Part shown: positions 1-7,775 of the stretch, piece by piece | How the letters are laid out: each line of letters starts with the position of its first letter | Numbering within the stretch: position 1 is the first letter of the stretch | NCBI RefSeq assembly: GCF_003367175.1 | Contig: NZ_QRGA01000001.1 | Coordinates: 434,001-498,000, forward strand | Direction: 5' to 3' | Source of the DNA: Trinickia dinghuensis | GTDB taxonomy: Bacteria > Pseudomonadota > Gammaproteobacteria > Burkholderiales > Burkholderiaceae | DNA: 64,000 nucleotides | Position numbers and translations under genes: made by a program | Notes under the pieces: generated by a model | Seen by the model: only the letters and a program-made list of their open reading frames with translations | The model's database searches: none | Told to the model about the DNA's origin: nothing

Positions 1-219
1 TCGCTGGTCGCAGTCGCATGCCGATAGACGCAGCACCGCAGCCAGCCATCGTCCTGGCCTGCGGAACGACAGGCCGGCAGCCAGCCGCCCTCCGTCACTG
101 CGCGCGTCCCATAACAAGAAGTCATGCGAGCGTGAAAATAAGTGCATTGACGGTTCGAAGCGGCGTCACCGACACTCGATCGAACGCCCTTCTCCCGGCC
201 CCCAACACCTTTTCCCCGC
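1..219. other. Leading non-coding stretch
   Basis: No convincing gene is seen before the first carrier gene. The short open frames here are out of frame with it and have no family resemblance. No promoter with good -35/-10 spacing, hairpin or repeat stood out. The upstream gene lies outside the window. Confidence 0.4.
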
Positions 220-1161
220 TTGGATCGTCCCTTGAAACGGATCTATACCGCCTTCGTGCTTCTCGGTGTCTTCTGGGGATCGAATTTCATCTACATGAAA
301 TGGGCGTCGTCGCTCATCAGCCCGGCGCAGATATCGCTTCTACGAGTCTTTTTCGGCTTCGCGCCGTTGGCGGCGCTCGCGTGGCATAAGCGCGCGATCA
401 AGCTGCACCAAGTGCGTCATCTGCACCACTTCGCGCTGATGGCGGCACTCGCGACGGCCTTCTCCTACTTCGCCATGGCAAAGGGCACAGCGCTGCTTCC
501 GTCCAGTATCGCCGGCGTGCTGGGCGCATCGCCGCCTTTGTTCACCGCGATTGCATCGGGCCTTCTTCTGCGTGAAGAGAAAATGAACCGGCTGATGGTG
601 TACAGCGTCGCGCTGGGCATGGCCGGCATCGCACTCATTAGCCGCCCTTGGGCAAGCATGAGCGCCGGCGACGCAATCAATTTGACGGGCGTTGCATGGA
701 TCCTGTCCGGAACGATCGTCTTCGGGCTGTCGTACATCTACGTTCGACGCTTCATTGCCCCGCTCAACATCGCGCCGTTGGCGATCGTGACATGGCAGAA
801 CGGCTTGGCGTTTCTGATGCTGCTCGCCGTGACCGACCTCAGTGGAATCGGGCAGATACTGCAGAGTTTGCACGCTGCCGTGGGCCTCGCGGTCGGCCTC
901 GGATTGCTCGGTACCGGCGCGTCGTTCATCCTTTACTACTTCCTCTTGCAAGAGCTGGGCGCCGTGGCCGCCGCCGGGGCGATTTACATCACACCAATCG
1001 TCGCGCTTTCGATCGGCTGGGCCGTGGGCGAGCACGTCGGCCCGCTGGAGCTATTCGCCGTCGCCCTCATCTTCGGCAGCATTGCCATGCTGGAAGTGGG
1101 CCGCCAACGCATCGGCCGAAGCGAAGCCGCGCCGATTCGCGGCGCGGTCAGTTGTGACTGA
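220..1161 (+). CDS. EamA/DMT-family membrane transporter
   Basis: Inner-membrane exporter of the drug/metabolite transporter superfamily, which usually effluxes amino acids, metabolites or drugs. The 313-residue protein is a chain of about ten hydrophobic helices in two EamA halves (roughly residues 8-140 and 150-290). The first helix ends in the motif FWGSNFIYMKW and the second half contains GASFILYYFLL, both typical of the family. The start is TTG at 220; a second TTG lies at 232, and no strong Shine-Dalgarno precedes either, so the first few residues are uncertain. The substrate cannot be read from sequence. It is convergent with the MerR gene, whose stop lies 8 bp away. Confidence 0.85.
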   Translation: MDRPLKRIYTAFVLLGVFWGSNFIYMKWASSLISPAQISLLRVFFGFAPLAALAWHKRAIKLHQVRHLHHFALMAALATAFSYFAMAKGTALLPSSIAGVLGASPPLFTAIASGLLLREEKMNRLMVYSVALGMAGIALISRPWASMSAGDAINLTGVAWILSGTIVFGLSYIYVRRFIAPLNIAPLAIVTWQNGLAFLMLLAVTDLSGIGQILQSLHAAVGLAVGLGLLGTGASFILYYFLLQELGAVAAAGAIYITPIVALSIGWAVGEHVGPLELFAVALIFGSIAMLEVGRQRIGRSEAAPIRGAVSCD

Positions 1162-1168
1162 CTGACGG

Positions 1169-1609
1169 TCACATCTCGCTACGCGGCCGAGCCGCCTTCT
1201 CCGGCGCCCGAATCACCCCCGATGCGGCCGCGCGCAGGTACCGGCGAAACGTAGGGCATTCCATATGGCTCGGCGCGGAGCAAGCGGCGGCGTGCCGCAA
1301 GCCGTCGCGCATGGCGCTCAGTTGGCGGATCGTCTTGTCCAACTCATCCGCCTTCGCCGAGAGCATCGTCCGATCGATCCGCGGCCGCTTCTTGTCCAGC
1401 GTAAACATTTGCGCGATTTCATCGAGCGAAAAACCGGCGGCACGCCCCAGCGCGATCAGCGCAAGGCGATCCAACACGGCGGCGTCGAACACGCGGCGCA
1501 GGCCGCGCCTCCCGATCGACGCGATCAGCCCCTTTTCCTCGTAAAACCGCAGCGTCGAAGCGGGAACGCCGGTGGACCGCGCCACTTCGGTGATGTCCAG
1601 ATCTTCCAC
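1169..1609 (-). CDS. MerR-family transcriptional regulator
   Basis: DNA-binding regulator that probably twists and activates the adjacent promoter. The N-terminus carries the MerR winged helix-turn-helix (TEVARSTGVPASTLRFYEEKGL), followed by a dimerisation helix and a short C-terminal domain with two cysteines (CSAPSHMEC). I chose the GTG start at 1609 (146 residues): it puts the HTH at the usual distance from the N-terminus and has GAGG 8 bases upstream. A longer reading from ATG 1648 would run the coding region through the promoter and operator at 1614-1644. It is divergent from the methyltransferase gene, its likely target. The inducer is unknown; the paired cysteines are compatible with metal or redox sensing, but this is inference. 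Confidence 0.85.
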   Translation of the reverse strand: MEDLDITEVARSTGVPASTLRFYEEKGLIASIGRRGLRRVFDAAVLDRLALIALGRAAGFSLDEIAQMFTLDKKRPRIDRTMLSAKADELDKTIRQLSAMRDGLRHAAACSAPSHMECPTFRRYLRAAASGVIRAPEKAARPRSEM

Positions 1610-1613
1610 GTAC

Positions 1614-1644
1614 TTGACCTCAAGTCGACTTGAATTTGTATAGT
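1614..1644 (+). promoter_or_regulatory. MerR-type promoter with central palindrome
   Basis: A -35 box TTGACC (1614-1619) and a -10 box TATAGT (1639-1644) are separated by 19 bp, the over-long spacer typical of MerR/SoxR-controlled promoters. A perfect 14-bp palindrome, TCAAGTCGACTTGA (1620-1633), starts the spacer. The promoter reads into the methyltransferase gene at 1683 and overlaps the 5' side of the MerR gene, so it probably also serves autoregulation. Confidence 0.8.
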
Positions 1645-1682
1645 GCATCGTGTGTTTCGCAAAGACAATCAAGGAGAAGGTC

Positions 1683-2525
1683 ATGAATGCGATGTCACGG
1701 CTCGATGACGAACAGGCGAAGCGGTGGAACGGTCCCGCGGGACAAGCTTGGGTCGACCTGCAAGGGGTGCTGGACCGGCTGTTCGAGCCGTTTGAAGACT
1801 TGCTTGTCGAGGCCGTGTCGGCAAGCCGGGGCGAGCGGGTACTCGACGTCGGGTGTGGTACCGGCAGCACCACGCTCGCAGTCGCACGACAGCCCAATGC
1901 ACCGCGGCGCTGCGTCGGCATTGATGTTTCGGAGCCGATGATCGCGGCCGCTCGGGCGCGTGCCGAACGAGAAGGTTCATCGGCAACCTTCATTCACGGC
2001 AATGCGCAAAACCATGTGCTCGAACGGGCCGGCTTCGACGTGGTCATTTCGCGCTTCGGCGTCATGTTCTTCGCCGATGCCGTCGCGGCGTTCTCGAACC
2101 TTCGGCACGCCACGACCAGCGACGGCTGGCTTCACGTCATTGCATGGCGCAGCGCGGCCGAAAATCCGTTCATGACGACGGCGGAACGCGCAGCGGCGCC
2201 CCTACTGCCCAACTTGCCCGCGCGTCGATCGGACTCGCCCGGGCAATTCGCGTTTGCCGATCCGGCCCGCGTCAATGCCGTTCTCGCGGAAAGCGGCTGG
2301 TCGGAGATCGATCTTCGGCCGATCGATGTCCCCTGCGTCATGGCCAAGAAAGACTTGATCCCTTACCTAAGCAGGCTCGGGCCCGTCGGCGCAGCGCTTC
2401 AAGGAACGAAGGACCCAACCCGAGAGAACATCGTTGAAACAGTCGCCGCAGCCTTCGAGCCCTACGTCCACGGCGCCGAGGTGCGCTTTACCGCAGCCTG
2501 CTGGATGGTGCGAGCACGCGCGTAA
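1683..2525 (+). CDS. Class I SAM-dependent methyltransferase
   Basis: Cytoplasmic methyltransferase of 280 residues. Motif I is intact (VLDVGCGTGSTT, about residues 53-64), followed by the acidic residue that binds the SAM ribose (GIDVSEPM) and a UbiE/Methyltransf_11-like core with FDVVISRFGVMFF. The C-terminal third probably shapes the acceptor pocket. The ATG at 1683 follows AAGGAGAAGG, a strong ribosome-binding site. Transcription very probably comes from the MerR-type promoter at 1614-1644, so the enzyme is likely induced by a signal sensed by the divergent MerR protein. The methyl acceptor is unknown; a detoxification role is inference from the MerR link. Confidence 0.85.
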   Translation: MNAMSRLDDEQAKRWNGPAGQAWVDLQGVLDRLFEPFEDLLVEAVSASRGERVLDVGCGTGSTTLAVARQPNAPRRCVGIDVSEPMIAAARARAEREGSSATFIHGNAQNHVLERAGFDVVISRFGVMFFADAVAAFSNLRHATTSDGWLHVIAWRSAAENPFMTTAERAAAPLLPNLPARRSDSPGQFAFADPARVNAVLAESGWSEIDLRPIDVPCVMAKKDLIPYLSRLGPVGAALQGTKDPTRENIVETVAAAFEPYVHGAEVRFTAACWMVRARA

Positions 2526-2680
2526 TTCGCAAATGCCGGTTCGCAGGCAAGCCGATATATGAATCTCTGTCATTCCATATGAACGAACCCGCCATGATGC
2601 CAAACACATAGTGCGAATGCCCGCTCCGTTATGATCCCCGCGCGTCAAGGCTGACGCCGCGTGGCCGCATTTTTCCTGGA

Positions 2681-2710
2681 TTGACAGTTCGTTATATAGC
2701 CCCGTATACA
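2681..2710 (+). promoter_or_regulatory. Sigma70-like promoter for the LysR gene
   Basis: A consensus -35 TTGACA (2681-2686) and a -10 TATACA (2705-2710) are 18 bp apart, 32 bp before the ATG of the LysR-type gene at 2743. Found by eye; no transcription start is known. Confidence 0.6.
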
Positions 2711-2742
2711 GCAGTGAATGGATTCAAACAACGGCGGCTCGC

Positions 2743-3663
2743 ATGTCCAAGGAAGTCATCGACTCCTACCTCCTCAAGGTGCTTCACACCCTCATCATCG
2801 AAGCAAGCGTCTCGCGCACGGCCACGTTGCTCGGTCAGTCACAACCGGCGATCAGCGTCGCCCTGCGAAAACTGCGCGCGCTGACGGGCGATCAATTGCT
2901 CGTGCGCAGCGGCAGCCGCATGGTGCCGACGAGCCATGCGCTGACGCTGCTCGAGCCCGCCGCGCAAGCGCTCGCCGGCATCGCCGAGGTTCTGCATCCC
3001 ACGACCGCTTTCGATCCGGCCACCACGCGCCGTACGTTTCTGATCGGATCGCCCGACTACTTGGATGTGTTCTTCCTGCCGGCCGTGGTCGACGCGTTTC
3101 GCACCGAGGCCCCACGCGCGCGGATCGAATTCCAGCACTTGATGATGGTGGACGGCGGCTATCAGCACGGCCTGGAAAGCGGCACGCTCGACCTCGTGAT
3201 CGGCAACTGGCGCACGCCGCCCGAGCATCTGCATCTGCAGCCGCTGTGCAAGGACGATCTCGTTTGCCTCTTGCGCACGCAACATCCGATCAAGCCGGGC
3301 AAGCTGAGCCGTGACCTCTATCAGGATGCCGAGCATTTGGCCGTCACGACACACAACGCCACGGGGCTGGGGACAATCGATATCGAACTCGCGCGCAGTG
3401 GCCTGTCCAGAAACGTGACCGCCACGTTGCCGTACTTCGGCATGGCGCCTTACGTGCTGATGCGCTCGAACCTGCTTTTTACGACGACGCGCGCGCTGGC
3501 CGCGCACTACAGCAAACTGCTTCCCCTAAGGATGGAGCCGCTCCCCTCCGATCCGCAGGCGCTCACCTACTACCAGCTCTGGCATGACCGCACGCATCGG
3601 AGCCCCGCGGCGGTCTGGCTGCGCCGTCTCGTATCCGGCGTCGCAAAGGGGCTCGCAGGCTGA
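2743..3663 (+). CDS. LysR-family transcriptional regulator
   Basis: Regulator of 306 residues with an N-terminal winged HTH (SRTATLLGQSQPAISVALRKL, about residues 24-44) and a C-terminal periplasmic-binding-protein-like effector domain. The style (QSQPAISVALRKLR, PTSHALTLLEP) resembles the NodD/LeuO/NahR branch rather than the CysB branch. The ATG at 2743 is preceded by a weak ribosome-binding site but a good promoter. It converges on the rubredoxin/Rieske operon, so control of that operon would act at a distance and is not supported by the layout. Target and inducer are unknown. Confidence 0.88.
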   Translation: MSKEVIDSYLLKVLHTLIIEASVSRTATLLGQSQPAISVALRKLRALTGDQLLVRSGSRMVPTSHALTLLEPAAQALAGIAEVLHPTTAFDPATTRRTFLIGSPDYLDVFFLPAVVDAFRTEAPRARIEFQHLMMVDGGYQHGLESGTLDLVIGNWRTPPEHLHLQPLCKDDLVCLLRTQHPIKPGKLSRDLYQDAEHLAVTTHNATGLGTIDIELARSGLSRNVTATLPYFGMAPYVLMRSNLLFTTTRALAAHYSKLLPLRMEPLPSDPQALTYYQLWHDRTHRSPAAVWLRRLVSGVAKGLAG

Positions 3664-3752
3664 AGCTTGCGGCGAGAAGCGCGTGCATACGCGCCCACCG
3701 CCTCGACCGGGAGCCGCCGCGAGAGCAGCGTGTCGGCAGGATCGGTGCGCAT

Positions 3753-3780
3753 AAAAAAACCGCGAGGCTCGCTCGCGGTT
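3753..3780 (-). terminator. Rho-independent terminator of the Rieske/rubredoxin operon
   Basis: A perfect 9-bp stem (AACCGCGAG / CTCGCGGTT, 3758-3780) with a 5-base loop is flanked on the low-coordinate side by a run of A (3753-3759). On the minus strand this reads as a hairpin followed by a U tract, correctly placed downstream of the flavoprotein gene that ends at 3920. Confidence 0.85.
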
Positions 3781-3919
3781 CGAAAACGTCTGGCGTCGGG
3801 CTCCGATAGACAGGGAGACGGAGGCGGAACGCTAGTGCGCGACAGGGGTCGGTCAGCAAAAGCTGCCTGTCGCCGGGCGCGTGCAGGTTGCGCCCGGTTG
3901 TTGTGAATCCGGATTCCGA

Positions 3920-5110
3920 CTACCTCGGAATACCGGACGCCATCTGCTTCAACAGAGCAGCTTTTTCAGCGGTGGCAGCACCTACCAGCGCGAATCCCGT
4001 CATCGATTTGGTCGCGGTATCCTCGCACACGGCTCGCACCGCGTTCGGCGAATCCTGCGCGACCGTCTCGATCGACCATTGGCCGCCCGGTCCCGCCGGC
4101 GGTACCACGACGGCCGGAACCGCCGGCGTCTTGACGACGACCGGCATCACCGGGAAATCGACCCGCGTGAGCATCCCGGACAGCGTGCGGGCGAGGGCGC
4201 GCGCTGCATGCATGATAGGCAGCACGTACGGCTGAAAGCGGCCGTCGACGGCGGCGCAGTCGCCGAGCGCATAGACGTCCGGCGCACTCGTGCGGCACCA
4301 GGCATCCGTGCTGATGCCGCCTTCGATCTTCAGCCCGGCCTCGCTGGCGAGCGTCGTTCTCGGTACGAGACCGACCGCCGAAACCACGATATCGACATCG
4401 AGTGTCTTTCCGTCCGTCAGCGTCAAGCGGTAGCCGCGTTCGCGCCGCGATACCGACGCAACGCCGCGGCCCAGCCGCACGTCGATGCCGGCACGGAACA
4501 AGGCACGCGCATACGCAGCCCCCGCCTCCGCGGGAAGCAGTCGCGACAGCGGCGTGTCGGCCGGATCGACGAGGCATACCGAATGGCCCGCCGCGACCAG
4601 ATCGTTCGCGAACTCACAGCCGATCAACCCGGCACCGACTATCGCAACCGAATGGCCCGGTTCGAGTGCATCGCGAAAGCGTGCGTAATCGGCGAGGTCG
4701 TTGATCGACAGCACGCCGGCGGCACCGTCCCCTTCGAAGTGCACGCGCCGCGGATCGGCTCCCGTTGCGAGCACCAGCGAGCGATAACGCAGCCGCCATC
4801 CCGCGACGACGATCGCATGCTCGTCCGGCACGATGCGCTCGACGTGGCGATAGGTCCAGACGAACGCATTCAGTTGCGTGGCCATCGCTTGCGCAGCGAA
4901 GCTCGCTAGCTCGTGAGGCGCCTTCTTCATCGCCAGCGCGTTCGAGAGCGTGGGCTTCGAATAGAAGCTGCCGTCGTCGCGACTGACGATGACTAGCGGC
5001 GTCTTCGTATCGAGCTTGCGCAATTCGCGCGCTACCGTGTAACCGGCGAGCCCCGTGCCGACGATCACGATCGGGTCGGGCCGCACGCCTTCATGTAAGG
5101 GCTCGCTCAT
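3920..5110 (-). CDS. Rubredoxin reductase-like FAD/NAD(P) oxidoreductase
   Basis: Flavoprotein of 396 residues that passes electrons from NAD(P)H to rubredoxin. It has an N-terminal FAD-binding Rossmann fold (IVIVGTGLAGYTVA, about residues 13-26), a central NAD-binding fold (VAIVGAGLIGCEFA), and the C-terminal FAD motif DVYALGDCAA. The overall build matches AlkT/RubB-type reductases. The ATG at 5110 overlaps the rubredoxin stop by 4 bases (ATGA), so the two are translationally coupled; the longer open frame upstream is the rubredoxin gene read in another frame. With the rubredoxin it forms an electron chain, presumably for the Rieske oxygenase encoded first in the operon. Confidence 0.88.
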   Translation of the reverse strand: MSEPLHEGVRPDPIVIVGTGLAGYTVARELRKLDTKTPLVIVSRDDGSFYSKPTLSNALAMKKAPHELASFAAQAMATQLNAFVWTYRHVERIVPDEHAIVVAGWRLRYRSLVLATGADPRRVHFEGDGAAGVLSINDLADYARFRDALEPGHSVAIVGAGLIGCEFANDLVAAGHSVCLVDPADTPLSRLLPAEAGAAYARALFRAGIDVRLGRGVASVSRRERGYRLTLTDGKTLDVDIVVSAVGLVPRTTLASEAGLKIEGGISTDAWCRTSAPDVYALGDCAAVDGRFQPYVLPIMHAARALARTLSGMLTRVDFPVMPVVVKTPAVPAVVVPPAGPGGQWSIETVAQDSPNAVRAVCEDTATKSMTGFALVGAATAEKAALLKQMASGIPR

Positions 5111-5277
5111 GCCGCCACCACCTGCATCTCGAAGTCGTGCTTGCCCGTCGCGCAGTCCGGGCACATCCAGTTGTCGGGTACATCCTCCCAGCGCGTACCC
5201 GGCGCAATCCCCGCTTCGGGCAGGCCTTCGGTCTCGTCGTAGCGAAATCCGCAAATGACGCATTCCCAGATCTTCAT
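5107..5277 (-). CDS. Rubredoxin
   Basis: One-electron carrier of 56 residues that binds a single iron through four cysteines. Both knuckles are intact: CVIC (C6, C9) and CPDC (C39, C42), with the conserved DVPDNWMCP segment. It sits between the Rieske oxygenase gene and the reductase gene on the same strand, 22 bp after the former and overlapping the latter by 4 bases. Rubredoxins with such reductases usually serve AlkB-type alkane hydroxylases; serving a Rieske oxygenase here would be unusual. Function as electron carrier is well supported; the partner is inferred from the operon. Confidence 0.93.
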   Translation of the reverse strand: MKIWECVICGFRYDETEGLPEAGIAPGTRWEDVPDNWMCPDCATGKHDFEMQVVAA

Positions 5278-5299
5278 GATGTTTTCCTTCTCACACGCA

Positions 5300-6352
5300 T
5301 CAACGCACGTACGCTTTGCCGAGTCCGATCTCGGCGAGTGCGCGCCGGTATCCGCCGGAGGAGCGATCCGCGAGAATCGGCGCTTCCTGGGAGCGGTCGA
5401 TCGGTAGATCCTCCGGGCACTGCAACTCGACGATCGCGCGGTCCTCTTCGAATACCTGGCGGTTGAACTCATAGACGTCTTCGAGCGGCAAGTCCTGGTC
5501 GAAATTGCGGACGATGGGAACGAAAAGACGCGTGAGGCGCGCCGATACCGGGCTCGCGGCATTGAGAATCGCCAGACGCCCGCCCTCGGGGAAATGCACC
5601 GTCAGCCGCGCGAAGAACGGCGCATCCACCTCGAACACACGGCGCCACACAAAGCCCTCCGGCGCGCGATGCTGCATCGACTTCGGGAAGTTGCTCACGG
5701 TACTCACGTATTCCGCGCGCAAGCCGTTCGGGCGTCGTTCGACGGAGTATTGCGGCACCACGGGATTCCGGCGGTCGGCAAAGCTGTCGTGATGGATCCA
5801 CGCGAAATGCGCGACATCGATGAAGCCTTCGGTTTGACGCCCGGCCGACGCGCGAATGTCGATCGACGGCGGAAGGATTTGCTGAAAGCCCTCGGTGTTC
5901 CACGCGGGGAAGTCCGGCAACGGCAGCTCACCGCCGCCGAGCGAGACCCATACCAGCCCATACGCTTCCTGCGCTGCGTAGGTCGTCAGACACAGACGCT
6001 CGGGAATCGGGCCCTCCGGTTGCGAAGGAATGTAGTTGCATTTGCCGCTCGCTCCGTATTCCAGGCCGTGATAGGGGCACACGAGATTAGGGCCGTTGAC
6101 CCATCCTTGGCTCAGCGGCGCGCCGCGATGCGGGCAGACATCGCGTGCCGCAACGATCCGGCCTTCCGAACGAAACAGAACGAGCGGCTCGTCGAGTAGC
6201 GTGACGCCGAGCGGCTTGTCGGCGACATCGTGGGCGAAGGCAACGGGATGCCAATAGCGGCTCAGGATCTCCCAGTCGCTGGAGTCGAACGTACAGTTGC
6301 GGGGCATGGCGGACGCTGTGCGAGTCAGCGTAATCACCTGGGGTTGAGTCAT
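5300..6352 (-). CDS. Rieske [2Fe-2S] non-heme iron oxygenase
   Basis: Oxygenase subunit of 350 residues. The Rieske cluster ligands are C73-x-H75 (CPHRG) and C92-x2-H95 (CPYHG). The mononuclear iron site follows as D179-x2-H182 plus a downstream His (DVAHFAWIHH). This single-subunit build with a long C-terminal domain resembles the vanillate-demethylase/PaO-type (class IA-like) Rieske oxygenases, which hydroxylate or dealkylate aromatic and other ring substrates. No classical ferredoxin reductase is adjacent; a rubredoxin and a rubredoxin-reductase-like protein follow in the operon instead. Start ATG 6352. Substrate unknown. Confidence 0.88.
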   Translation of the reverse strand: MTQPQVITLTRTASAMPRNCTFDSSDWEILSRYWHPVAFAHDVADKPLGVTLLDEPLVLFRSEGRIVAARDVCPHRGAPLSQGWVNGPNLVCPYHGLEYGASGKCNYIPSQPEGPIPERLCLTTYAAQEAYGLVWVSLGGGELPLPDFPAWNTEGFQQILPPSIDIRASAGRQTEGFIDVAHFAWIHHDSFADRRNPVVPQYSVERRPNGLRAEYVSTVSNFPKSMQHRAPEGFVWRRVFEVDAPFFARLTVHFPEGGRLAILNAASPVSARLTRLFVPIVRNFDQDLPLEDVYEFNRQVFEEDRAIVELQCPEDLPIDRSQEAPILADRSSGGYRRALAEIGLGKAYVR

Positions 6353-6602
6353 GCGTGTCTCCTGAATCGTATGCGGTGGTCATGGCGTTGCTCGATGCGT
6401 GTTCGGTGCCGCCATGGACACAACGATATTCATGTGCGAGCGCACAACCCATCCCCGTTCGGTCATGTAGTCCATGTACCGATCGACATGGTGCGATCGT
6501 CGAACGCCGGCCTATCGGCGCGCGGTTCGGCAGAGGTAATGGCGAAGCTTCGCTATCATTTCGTATCGACGCCGATGCGTATTTGCCTTAAAAGGATGCG
6601 AC

Positions 6603-7331
6603 TTGAAAACACGAATGAAACTGCGAATCGCGATCGTCGTTTTGGGTGGGTCGATCTTCGCCGGATTGACGGGACTCGCGTGGGCGCTCCCCGCGGCGAC
6701 AGCATCCGTCTGTCCTTCTTGTTACGGCTTCGAACGAGCGGCGCCGCAGGTTTATGTCGAAAAGGGACTCGCTTCCGAGCAAGCGGAAGCGATCGTGAAA
6801 TTTGTCGATGAAGGCCGCCAACGCGTGCGGAAATTCTGGGGGCCTCGTCAAGCCTCGCCACGCATTTTGGTCTGCAGCGATAGTGCGTGCTTCGAACGTT
6901 TGGGAGGCGGTAGGCGACGCGGGATGTCCATTTTCGATTTCGTCGCCGTGCTGTCGCCTCGCGGCAGCGATCCGGTCATCGCCGCGCATGAATTGTCGAT
7001 GATCGAGTTGAACAAACGTGTCGGCTTGCTCGGCTTCGCTCGCGAGGCGATCCCCGTCTGGTTCAACGAAGGCATTGCGATGTATGCCTCGGATGACCTG
7101 CGCTATCTCGGCCCGGAAGGTGCGGGCGATCGGTGCCTCATCGCACCGTCTGCTCCGCTTCCCTCCGGTTTGTTCGACTGGGGACGGCATGCGCTGACCG
7201 ACCAGCATCTTTATGCGAAGGCCGCTTGTGCGACTAGCCGTTGGATCACGGCCCACGGGGGGCCGGGGTCGGCCGTCGAGGTTGTATCGAAGGTGGGGGC
7301 GGGGGTGCCGTTTGATGAGGCGGTGCGTTGA
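6603..7331 (+). CDS. Secreted protein with a degenerate zinc-metallopeptidase motif
   Basis: Protein of 242 residues with a signal peptide (hydrophobic core IAIVVLGGSIFAGLTGLAWA) and four cysteines, including CPSC at 37-40. The middle resembles gluzincin/peptidase-MA proteins: AAHELSMIEL followed by a second acidic motif, PVWFNEGIAMY. The normal HExxH would need His at 133, but Met is there (H129, E130, M133, E156). It may therefore be a pseudoenzyme or use an altered site. The start is TTG at 6603, with AGGA 6 bases upstream; the first ATG (6615) is too far from that site. Monocistronic, divergent from the Rieske operon. Function not assigned. Confidence 0.7.
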   Translation: MKTRMKLRIAIVVLGGSIFAGLTGLAWALPAATASVCPSCYGFERAAPQVYVEKGLASEQAEAIVKFVDEGRQRVRKFWGPRQASPRILVCSDSACFERLGGGRRRGMSIFDFVAVLSPRGSDPVIAAHELSMIELNKRVGLLGFAREAIPVWFNEGIAMYASDDLRYLGPEGAGDRCLIAPSAPLPSGLFDWGRHALTDQHLYAKAACATSRWITAHGGPGSAVEVVSKVGAGVPFDEAVR

Positions 7332-7399
7332 GGAAGCGTCCACTCGCGGGCAGTCAAACCCTTACCCCACTGCAGCGGAACGCGCGCTGCCCCGGTTGA

Positions 7400-7463
7400 T
7401 TGAAAATAAAATAATCACCACTATAATGACAGTTATCCTGAATTTTCAGCGTCAACTGTCATT
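7400..7463 (+). promoter_or_regulatory. hipBA promoter and HipB operator
   Basis: The -35 TTGAAA (7400-7405) and a perfect -10 TATAAT (7422-7427) are 16 bp apart. A perfect 10-bp inverted repeat, AATGACAGTT (7425-7434) and AACTGTCATT (7454-7463), overlaps the -10 box and runs almost to the hipB ATG, so a dimer pair of HipB bound here would block the promoter. The arms are 29 bp apart centre to centre (about three helical turns). The leader is A+T-rich compared with its surroundings. Confidence 0.8.
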
Positions 7464-7466
7464 TAA

Positions 7467-7775
7467 ATGCTTTTTAAGCTAGCTACCCCACAGGAGATTG
7501 CGGGCGAACTCGGCCAGCGCCTGCGAACTCGCCGCCTGTCCCTCAATCTATCGCAAGCGGAAACGGCTGCGCGGGCGGGCGTATCGCTCGGCGCGCTCCG
7601 TAACCTTGAGCGGACCGGCTTAGTAACAGTCGACGTCCTGTTGCGCGTGGCGGGCACGCTCGGACTGCTGCAACAACTTGAGCCCGTCTTCGTCACCCGC
7701 CCGGTCAGCATCGAACAGATGGAAGCGGCCAGTCGCTCGCGTCGCCGCGCTGGCTACAAGAAGGACGCAGTATGA
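7467..7775 (+). CDS. hipB: HipB-like XRE antitoxin/repressor
   Basis: Antitoxin of 102 residues built around one XRE-type HTH (about residues 14-68: LGQRLRTRRLSLNLSQAETA then GVSLGALRNLERTG). It is expected to dimerise, neutralise the HipA kinase and repress its own promoter through the inverted repeat just upstream. The ATG at 7467 has no clear Shine-Dalgarno; the predicted leader is only about 30 bases long. Its stop overlaps the hipA start by 4 bases (ATGA), which couples translation and fits the antitoxin-first order of hipBA. The basic C-terminal tail (SRSRRRAGYKK) may add DNA or toxin contacts. Confidence 0.88.
   Translation: MLFKLATPQEIAGELGQRLRTRRLSLNLSQAETAARAGVSLGALRNLERTGLVTVDVLLRVAGTLGLLQQLEPVFVTRPVSIEQMEAASRSRRRAGYKKDAV

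Noticed and set aside
3881-4909. A 342-residue plus-strand frame opposite the rubredoxin reductase
   Set aside because: Arg/His-rich shadow frame; the minus strand carries clear FAD and NAD motifs.
6353-6602. Repeated CATGT/CATGG words between the Rieske operon and the secreted-protein gene
   Set aside because: Spacing is irregular and no consistent half-site or promoter boxes could be placed.
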